From: Oscillospiraceae bacterium
Lineage (GTDB): Bacteria; Bacillota; Clostridia; Oscillospirales; Oscillospiraceae
DNA: 6,121 nucleotides
Assembly: GCA_016293265.1 (NCBI GenBank)
Contig: JAEDEN010000092.1
Span: 1 to 6,121 of the forward strand
Reading direction: 5' to 3'
A program made the position numbers and the translations under genes. Within the stretch, counting starts at the first letter, position 1, and each line of letters opens with the position of its first letter. The notes below the pieces were generated by a model that did not search any database, was not told where the DNA came from, and saw nothing but the letters and a program-made list of their open reading frames with translations. This document shows positions 1-4,262 of this stretch, piece after piece.

Positions 1-438
1 GTTGGAAGCTTTTCCTTTGGCGTGGGTTCTTTATTTGTCCTTGGCGCCTGTACCTGTTGGGGTCTTGAAAACAACTGCACAAAAATGATAAGCAGCAAGA
101 GCTCGGTGGAGATCGTGATGATCAAGGGCTGTTTTTCTGGTTCGGGCAGCTTCATGATTGCTCTTTTCCTGGGCGAGCAGATTCCCGCATACAAGTGGCT
201 GCTCTGCGTTCTGCTTTTGGGGTTTGTAGCCTATGGCTTGAGCATCAATTTTTATATCATGGCGCAAAAGGACTTGGGCGCGGCAAAGACGAGTGCTTTT
301 TATTCCGCCGCTCCATTCCTGGGGGTAGCCTTCAGCATGATTTTGCTGGGTGAGCGGCCTGCATCTCGATTCTATGCTGCTTTGCTGATCATGTTGTTTG
401 CTGCCGCTCTTCTGATAAAGGATATGGAGAAGGAGTAA
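1..438 (+). CDS. EamA/DMT-family transporter, C-terminal part (5' end outside window)
   Basis: The frame is open from the first base and ends at TAA 436-438, so this is the last ~145 codons of a longer gene. The protein is very hydrophobic with about four to five predicted membrane segments, including a stretch of W, L, V, G and F residues near 165-260 and a C-terminal one near 370-415, ending in the charged tail KDMEKE. The CWGLENNCTK segment near the start, the LGE motif in the penultimate helix region (LLGERP) and the short cytoplasmic tail match the second EamA repeat of 10-TM drug/metabolite transporters, which sit in the inner membrane and export or import small metabolites. The substrate cannot be told. 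A GTG at 22 is only an internal codon and not a convincing start. The gene looks less GC-rich than those downstream, and I see no strong terminator after it. Family assignment is fairly sure; any finer function is unknown. Confidence 0.75.
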   Translation, partial: VGSFSFGVGSLFVLGACTCWGLENNCTKMISSKSSVEIVMIKGCFSGSGSFMIALFLGEQIPAYKWLLCVLLLGFVAYGLSINFYIMAQKDLGAAKTSAFYSAAPFLGVAFSMILLGERPASRFYAALLIMLFAAALLIKDMEKE

Positions 439-441
439 CAG

Positions 442-470
442 TTGACAATTCCTGACGGAATGGATACAAT
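442..470 (+). promoter_or_regulatory. Sigma-A promoter of proS
   Basis: TTGACA (442-447) and TACAAT (465-470) are separated by exactly 17 bp, so the -35 is perfect and the -10 has one mismatch to consensus. Transcription would start near 477, giving a leader of about 58 nt before the proS start. That leader is too short for a T-box riboswitch. The 17-bp spacer contains a perfect 5-bp inverted repeat, ATTCC-TGAC-GGAAT (448-461). Confidence 0.8.
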
Positions 471-520
471 ATAAATTCAGTGAAAACCCAGTGGAACGCT
501 GCTACATTATTATATATACA

Positions 521-525
521 AAGGA
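521..525 (+). promoter_or_regulatory. Ribosome binding site that fixes the proS start
   Basis: AAGGA at 521-525 is followed by 9 nt and then ATG 535. An in-frame ATG at 526 touches the site with no spacing and cannot use it, so the protein should begin MAQDKRQ at 535. Confidence 0.7.
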
Positions 526-534
526 ATGGAAGTT

Positions 535-1974
535 ATGGCACAGGATAAAAGACAAGTGGACGCCATCACCGCCCGTGATGTGGACTTTGCCCAGTGGTAT
601 ACCGACGTTTGTAAGAAGGCGGAGCTGATCGACTATACCTCCGTCAAGGGAATGTTCATCTACCGTCCCTATGGCTACGCCATCTGGGAAAACATCCAGA
701 AGGAGCTGGACGCCCGGTTCAAGGCCACCGGCCATGAAAACGTGTATCTCCCCGTCCTCATCCCCGAATCCCTTCTGCAGAAGGAGAAGGACCACGTGGA
801 GGGCTTCGCCCCCGAGTGCGCCTGGGTCACCATGGGCGGAAATGAGAAGCTGGAGGACCGCCTTTGCGTCCGCCCTACCTCCGAGACCCTCTTCTGCGAG
901 CATTACGCCAATATCATCCACTCCTGGCGGGATCTGCCCAAGCTCTATAACCAGTGGTGCAGCGTCCTGCGCTGGGAGAAGACTTCCCGCCCCTTCCTGC
1001 GCCACCGGGAGTTCCTCTGGCAGGAGGGACACACCATGCACGCCAACGAGGAAGAGGCCCGGGCCGAGACCATGCGGATGCTGAACATCTACGCCGACTT
1101 CATGGAAAATTACCTGGCCATGCCCGTCATCCGGGGCCGCAAGACCGAGAAGGAGAAGTTCAACGGCGCGGAGGAGACTTACACCGTGGAGTGCATGATG
1201 CACGACCACAAGGCCCTGCAGGCCGGTACCAGCCACTACTTCGGCGACGGCTTCGCCAAGGCCTTCGACATCACCTTCACCGGCAAGGACAACCAGCTCC
1301 ACCATCCCCACCAGACCTCCTGGGGCGTGTCCACCCGCATGATCGGCGGCATCATCATGACCCATGGCGACGACAACGGCCTGGTGCTGCCTCCCCGGGT
1401 GGCCCCCATCCAGGCGGTGGTCATCCCTGTGGCCCAGCACAAGGCCGGCGTTCTGGAGGCCGCAGAGGGCCTGCGCCAGCGCCTCAGCGCCGCCGGTATC
1501 CGCGCCAAGCTGGATGACTCCGAAAACTCCCCCGGCTGGAAGTTCGCCGAGTACGAGATGAAGGGCGTGCCGGTGCGCGTGGAGATTGGTCCCAAGGATA
1601 TGGAAAAGGAGCAGTGCGTCATCGCCCGCCGCGACACCGGTGAGAAGGTGTTCGTGGCCCTGGCGGAGCTGGAGGAGACCGTGAAGAAGCTCCTGGACGA
1701 CATCCACGACAATATGTTTGCCATGGCCCTGAAGAACCGGGAGGACAACACCTTCGACATTTCCTCCCCCGAGGAGGCCAAGGCCATCGCCGAGGGCAAG
1801 GGCGGTTTCCTGCGCTCCAAGTGGTGCGGCAGCCTGGAATGCGAGCTGGCCATGAAGGAGCGGGCCGGTGTTTCCTCCCGCTGCATGCCCCTCAGCCAGT
1901 CCGGCACCGAGGGCGTTTGCCCTGTGTGCGGCAAGAAGTGCGCCACCGATATCTATTGGGGCGTCGCATACTGA
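535..1974 (+). CDS. proS: Prolyl-tRNA synthetase, archaeal/eukaryotic type (ProS type 3)
   Basis: This class II aminoacyl-tRNA synthetase joins L-proline to tRNA-Pro using ATP in the cytoplasm. At 479 residues it has the usual length for the type without the bacterial editing insertion. Visible landmarks are the RPTSE loop (113-117), motif 2 with RPFLRHREF (152-160) followed by WQEGHT, and motif 3 GVSTRMIGG (264-272). The HGTP anticodon-binding domain starts near APIQAVVIPV (290-299). A C-terminal zinc-binding domain has cysteines at 431, 436, 462 and 465, and the protein ends in tyrosine (WGVAY). A C-terminal Tyr reaching the active site is a known trait of this subtype. The gene has its own promoter and terminator, so it appears to be a single-gene unit between the transporter and the S10 operon. 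The start at 535 is chosen over 526 because of RBS spacing. Confidence 0.97.
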   Translation: MAQDKRQVDAITARDVDFAQWYTDVCKKAELIDYTSVKGMFIYRPYGYAIWENIQKELDARFKATGHENVYLPVLIPESLLQKEKDHVEGFAPECAWVTMGGNEKLEDRLCVRPTSETLFCEHYANIIHSWRDLPKLYNQWCSVLRWEKTSRPFLRHREFLWQEGHTMHANEEEARAETMRMLNIYADFMENYLAMPVIRGRKTEKEKFNGAEETYTVECMMHDHKALQAGTSHYFGDGFAKAFDITFTGKDNQLHHPHQTSWGVSTRMIGGIIMTHGDDNGLVLPPRVAPIQAVVIPVAQHKAGVLEAAEGLRQRLSAAGIRAKLDDSENSPGWKFAEYEMKGVPVRVEIGPKDMEKEQCVIARRDTGEKVFVALAELEETVKKLLDDIHDNMFAMALKNREDNTFDISSPEEAKAIAEGKGGFLRSKWCGSLECELAMKERAGVSSRCMPLSQSGTEGVCPVCGKKCATDIYWGVAY

Positions 1975-1981
1975 TTTGTCC

Positions 1982-2012
1982 AAAAGGCCGTCCCTTCCGG
2001 GACGGCCTTTTT
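1982..2012 (+). terminator. Intrinsic terminator after proS
   Basis: A 9-bp perfect GC-rich stem, GGCCGTCCC (1986-1994) with GGGACGGCC (1999-2007), is capped by a TTCC loop. AAAA (1982-1985) pairs with the first Ts of a TTTTT run (2008-2012), extending the stem to 13 bp. It begins 7 bp after the proS stop. The flanking AAAA means the hairpin could also work weakly on the reverse strand. Confidence 0.93.
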
Positions 2013-2034
2013 GCGCCCCGGCGGGGAAAAGGCC
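2004..2034. repeat. Nested GC-rich inverted repeat overlapping the proS terminator
   Basis: GGCCTTTT (2004-2011) is the exact reverse complement of AAAAGGCC (2027-2034). Between them CCCC (2016-2019) and GGGG (2023-2026) form an inner stem with a GGC loop. The outer left arm is also the right arm and U-run of the proS terminator, so the two structures exclude each other. A further small hairpin, CCCCT (2034-2038) with AGGGG (2044-2048), follows. The function is unknown, and the stretch lies upstream of the S10 promoter. Confidence 0.5.
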
Positions 2035-2074
2035 CCCTTGGAGAGGGGACGGGAGAAGTACGACCAATCCGACG

Positions 2075-2110
2075 AAAAAAGTTTTGAAAATTCATGAAAA
2101 ACGGAGAAAA
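2075..2110 (+). promoter_or_regulatory. Phased A-tracts upstream of the S10 promoter (UP-element-like)
   Basis: Four A-tracts, at 2075-2080, 2087-2090, 2097-2101 and 2107-2110, have centres about 11, 10.5 and 9.5 bp apart, close to one helical turn each. They end 5 bp before the -35 hexamer, where the alpha subunit C-terminal domain of RNA polymerase binds UP elements. Such tracts bend DNA and commonly boost ribosomal promoters. The role here is inferred. Confidence 0.5.
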
Positions 2111-2115
2111 TCCTC

Positions 2116-2144
2116 TTGACATTCCAAACCGTTTCATGTAGTAT
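2116..2144 (+). promoter_or_regulatory. Sigma-A promoter of the S10 operon
   Basis: A perfect -35 TTGACA (2116-2121) is followed after 17 bp by TAGTAT (2139-2144), a four-of-six match to TATAAT. The start point would be near 2151, exactly where the first leader hairpin begins. No other comparable promoter is seen between the proS terminator and rpsJ. Confidence 0.75.
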
Positions 2145-2150
2145 AAGGGA

Positions 2151-2439
2151 GTCCGCGTGGGAGAGCTATGCCCACCGCAGACACTGCGATGAACCGGGAG
2201 ATTGCTCAGAAATGAGGTAACTTCCGGGGAGTATGTCCGATAATCGGGCGGCTGAGAAGGATCTGTACGTTGCGTAGATCGCCACGCCATGATCGTTGTA
2301 CCGGCCGGGGAGCACTCCACGCCGGTATTTTTCATGAGCGGGAATGATACGCACGGTTAAGCGTATAGAAAAATTCTCTCGCCGTACGGAGTCGAGACCG
2401 CGTTGAAAACTACGTACGAAATCAGGAGGAAAGACCACA
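2151..2439 (+). ncRNA. Structured 5' leader of the S10 operon (candidate autoregulatory r-protein leader)
   Basis: About 290 nt lie between the predicted start point and rpsJ, with no convincing gene. By eye, successive hairpins are: GUC/GC/G/UGGG (2151-2161) with 2171-2182; CCGGGAG (2194-2200) with CUUCCGG (2221-2227), enclosing CUCA-GAAA-UGAG (2205-2216); GUCCGA (2235-2240) with UCGGGC (2244-2249); GAUCU (2260-2264) with AGAUC (2276-2280); the U-run hairpin at 2299-2332; AUACGC (2347-2352) with GCGUAU (2361-2366); and UCUCG (2377-2381) with CGAGA (2393-2397). An rpsJ ribosome binding site, AGGAGG (2424-2429), sits 10 nt before the ATG. The S10 operon of gamma-proteobacteria is controlled by L4 through its leader, and a similar role is inferred here. 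I cannot assign this RNA to a named family without a covariance-model search. Confidence 0.65.
2299..2332 (+). terminator. Terminator-like attenuator hairpin inside the S10 leader
   Basis: UACCGGC (2299-2305) pairs perfectly with GCCGGUA (2321-2327) and is followed at once by UUUUU (2328-2332). The 15-nt apical part can fold further through GGA (2309-2311) with UCC (2316-2318). This has the form of an intrinsic terminator, about 180 nt after the predicted start point and 107 nt before rpsJ. It should stop a fraction of transcripts unless something prevents it folding, which fits attenuation control of the operon. Confidence 0.65.
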
Positions 2440-2754
2440 ATGGCACAGCAGAAAGAAATGATCCGCATTCGTCTGAAGGCCTATGACCACCAGGTCATCG
2501 ACCAGAGCGCAGAGAAGATCGTCGAGACCGCCAAGCGCACCGGCGCCGAGGTTTCCGGCCCCATCCCTCTGCCCACCAAGAAGGAAGTCGTCACCATCCT
2601 GCGCGCTGTCCACAAGTACAAGGATAGCCGCGAGCAGTTCGAGCGCCGCACCCACAAGCGCCTGATCGACATCACCAAGTCCTCCCCCAAGACCGTGGAG
2701 GCCCTGATGGCCCTGGAGCTGCCCGCCGGTGTGGAGATCGAGATCAAGCTGTAA
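2440..2754 (+). CDS. rpsJ: 30S ribosomal protein S10 (uS10, NusE)
   Basis: S10 is a head protein of the small subunit and, as NusE, also joins NusB and NusG in transcription antitermination and transcription-translation coupling. At 104 residues it is full length. The start IRIRLKAYDH, the segment HKYKDSREQFERRTHKRLIDI (split here as HKYKDSREQF, residues 58-67, then ERRTHKRLIDI, 68-78) and the end LPAGVEIEIKL are typical of Firmicutes S10. The start is supported by AGGAGG 10 nt upstream. It is the first gene of the operon, behind the structured leader, and is separated from rplC by an unusually long 149-bp gap. Confidence 0.98.
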   Translation: MAQQKEMIRIRLKAYDHQVIDQSAEKIVETAKRTGAEVSGPIPLPTKKEVVTILRAVHKYKDSREQFERRTHKRLIDITKSSPKTVEALMALELPAGVEIEIKL

Positions 2755-2903
2755 GGCCGGCTTCCGAAGCGCAGTCCCCTGTTGAAAAAGTTTGCTGCCA
2801 TGTCCGCCGACTTGCGAGGCGGACGGGTCATGTCGGCAGAGCAATGCGTTCGACCCAATGGAGCGTATCTAAGCCGACCAATAACCTTTAAGGAGGAAAA
2901 TAC
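2755..2903 (+). promoter_or_regulatory. Structured rpsJ-rplC spacer, candidate cis-acting RNA
   Basis: This 149-nt gap holds several inverted repeats. A 7-bp stem GUCCGCC (2802-2808) with GGCGGAC (2818-2824) has a 9-nt loop, and it can be enclosed by CUGCC (2795-2799) with GGCAG (2835-2839). An alternative keeps the first stem and adds GGGUC (2825-2829) with GACCC (2852-2856), plus GUCGGC (2832-2837) with GCCGAC (2873-2878). The last two interleave as an H-type pseudoknot ending 11 nt before the rplC ribosome binding site AAGGAGG (2890-2896). A small hairpin, GCUU-CCG-AAGC, lies at 2760-2770. I see neither a promoter nor a U-run, so regulation at the level of translation or RNA processing is more likely than termination. 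The function is inferred. Confidence 0.45.
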
Positions 2904-3620
2904 ATGAAAGCGATCATCGGCAAAAAGGTGGGCATGTCCCAGATTTTTGACGAGAACGGCCATGTGATCCCCGTCACCGTCATCGAGGCGGGTCCCTGCA
3001 CGGTCGTTCAGAAGAAGACTTCCGAAAAGGAAGGCTACCAGGCTGTTCAGCTGGGCTTCGAGGATGTCCCCGAGCGTAAGCTGACCAAGCCCGAGATGGG
3101 CCACCTGAACAAGGCTGGCGTGTCTCCCAAGAAGCACCTGCGCGAGTTCAACCTGGAGAACGCTGCCGAGCTCAACATCGGCGACATCATCAAGGCTGAC
3201 ACCTTCAAGGTCGGCGATTTCGTCGACGTCACCGGCATCAGCAAGGGCCACGGCTACGCGGGCGTCGTCAAGCGCTACAACGCCGGCCGTACTCCCACCA
3301 GCCACGGCGGCGGCCCTGTCCACCGTCATGCCGGTTCCATGGGCGTTATCGACCCCGCCCACATCTTCAAGGGCAAGATCGGCGCCGGCCACATGGGCGT
3401 TGATCAGGTCACCGTCCAGAACCTGTCCGTCGTGAAGGTCGATCCCGAGCTGAACATGCTGGTGGTCTGCGGCGCCGTTCCCGGCCCCAAGGGCGGTCTG
3501 GTGACCATCAAGTCCACCGTCAAGGTCCACAAGGTCAAGCAGGCTGGCGCCGACATCAGCAAGAACCCGCAGAAGGCTTCCGGCCGCAACCCGCAGAAGG
3601 CTTCCGCCAGAACGAAGTAA
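2904..3620 (+). CDS. rplC: 50S ribosomal protein L3 (uL3) with extended C-terminal tail
   Basis: L3 is an early assembly protein of the large subunit whose central loop reaches toward the peptidyl transferase centre. The N-terminus MKAIIGKKVGMSQIF, the central GISKGHGYAGVVKRYN (111-126), the loop SHGGGPVHRHAGSMG (133-147), and the end of the core VPGPKGGLVTIKS (192-204) are clear family signatures. The usual bacterial length is about 205-215 residues; this one has 238. The extra part, from about residue 208, is basic and contains two copies of an eight-residue unit, NPQKASGR (221-228) and NPQKASAR (229-236). The start is fixed by AAGGAGG 7 nt upstream. The structured spacer before it may control its translation. 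Confidence 0.97.
   Translation: MKAIIGKKVGMSQIFDENGHVIPVTVIEAGPCTVVQKKTSEKEGYQAVQLGFEDVPERKLTKPEMGHLNKAGVSPKKHLREFNLENAAELNIGDIIKADTFKVGDFVDVTGISKGHGYAGVVKRYNAGRTPTSHGGGPVHRHAGSMGVIDPAHIFKGKIGAGHMGVDQVTVQNLSVVKVDPELNMLVVCGAVPGPKGGLVTIKSTVKVHKVKQAGADISKNPQKASGRNPQKASARTK
3564..3611 (+). repeat. 24-bp tandem duplication in the 3' end of rplC
   Basis: Two copies with a 24-bp period lie at 3564-3587 and 3588-3611. The first 19 bases of each are identical (3564-3582 and 3588-3606), beginning AACCCGCAGAAGG, and the last five differ. The unit keeps the reading frame and adds eight residues to the L3 tail. Base identity, and not just amino-acid similarity, suggests a fairly recent duplication by slippage or unequal exchange. 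Confidence 0.85.
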
Positions 3621-3638
3621 GAAAGGGGTGCGTGAGTA

Positions 3639-4262
3639 ATGTCTACGATCAACGTTTTGAACATGGCCGGCGCAGAAGTCGGTACCGTGGAACTGAACGA
3701 CGCGGTCTTCGGCATCGAGCCCAATACCGTTGTTGTGCATGAGGTTGTGAAGAACCACCTCGCCAATTGCAGACAGGGCACCCAGAGCGCCCTGACCCGC
3801 GCCGAGGTTTCCGGCGGCGGCAAGAAGCCCTGGCGTCAGAAGGGTACCGGCCACGCCCGTCAGGGCAGCACCCGTGCTCCCCAGTGGACCCACGGCGGTA
3901 TCGTCTTCGCTCCCAAGCCCCGTGATTACAGCTATGTGCTGAACAAGAAGGTCAAGCGTCTGGCCCTCAAGTCCGTCCTCTCCGCCAAGGCGGCCGAGGG
4001 CAAGCTGGTGGTCATCGACGCCATCAAGATGGACGCCATCAAGACCGCCGAGTTCCGCAAGTTCCTGGACGCCGTCCAGGTGGACGGCAAGGCCGTCGTC
4101 GTGACCCCCGCTGTTGACCAGACCGTGGTCAAGAGCGCACGGAACATCCCCGGCGTGCTGACCACCCCCGCTGCGCAGATGAATGTCTATGACATCCTGA
4201 ACGCCCAGTACCTGGTGGTGGATCAGGCCGCCCTCGCAAAAATCGAGGAGGTGTACGCATAA
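3639..4262 (+). CDS. rplD: 50S ribosomal protein L4 (uL4)
   Basis: L4 binds 23S rRNA domain I early in assembly, and its long loop lines the peptide exit tunnel near the macrolide site. In gamma-proteobacteria it also represses the S10 operon. At 207 residues it has normal length. The loop KKPWRQKGTGHARQGSTR (62-79), followed by PQWTHGGIVFAPKPRDYSY (81-99), is diagnostic. Residue 72 is His where many homologues have Arg (GTGRAR). The C-terminal half shows NIPGVLTTPAAQMNVYDIL (169-187), normal for the family. The RBS AAGGGGTG (3623-3630) lies 8 nt upstream. The stop TAA overlaps the rplW start by one base. Confidence 0.98.
   Translation: MSTINVLNMAGAEVGTVELNDAVFGIEPNTVVVHEVVKNHLANCRQGTQSALTRAEVSGGGKKPWRQKGTGHARQGSTRAPQWTHGGIVFAPKPRDYSYVLNKKVKRLALKSVLSAKAAEGKLVVIDAIKMDAIKTAEFRKFLDAVQVDGKAVVVTPAVDQTVVKSARNIPGVLTTPAAQMNVYDILNAQYLVVDQAALAKIEEVYA
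4247..4253 (+). promoter_or_regulatory. rplW ribosome binding site embedded in the rplD coding region
   Basis: GGAGGTG at 4247-4253 is a near-perfect anti-16S match, 8 nt before the rplW ATG (4262). It encodes part of the L4 C-terminus. With the TAATG stop/start overlap (4260-4264) it points to translational coupling of L4 and L23. Confidence 0.85.

Noticed and set aside
439..534. T-box riboswitch upstream of proS
   Set aside because: The promoter at 442-470 leaves a leader of about 58 nt, far too short for a T-box, and no terminator or T-box core sequence is present.
526..534. Upstream in-frame ATG as the proS start
   Set aside because: It abuts the AAGGA site with no spacing; ATG 535 has a 9-nt spacing and gives the normal family N-terminus and length.
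954..1517. 187-codon + strand frame inside proS and similar frames at 671-1084 and 1364-1561
   Set aside because: They lie fully within proS in other frames, are rich in R, P, G and A, and have no recognisable domain.
502..2067. 521-codon open frame on the minus strand opposite proS
   Set aside because: It is antisense to a clear proS gene and its product is low-complexity (rich in G, A, L, H and V), as expected from the reverse strand of codons with strong G/C third positions. No family is recognisable.
2755..2903. Internal promoter before rplC
   Set aside because: No TTGACA/TATAAT pair with 16-18 bp spacing was found; TTGAAA (2782-2787) has only GC-rich sequence at the -10 position.
2481..3893. 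470-codon open frame on the minus strand opposite rpsJ, rplC and part of rplD
   Set aside because: It crosses three clear ribosomal genes on the other strand and has the same repetitive composition as other antisense frames here. It is an artefact of GC-rich codon use.
4017..4044. Direct repeat GACGCCATCAAGA twice with 15-bp period in rplD (DAIKM-DAIKT)
   Set aside because: Only 13 bases, inside a normal-length L4 and with common codons; more likely chance or an old change than a notable element.
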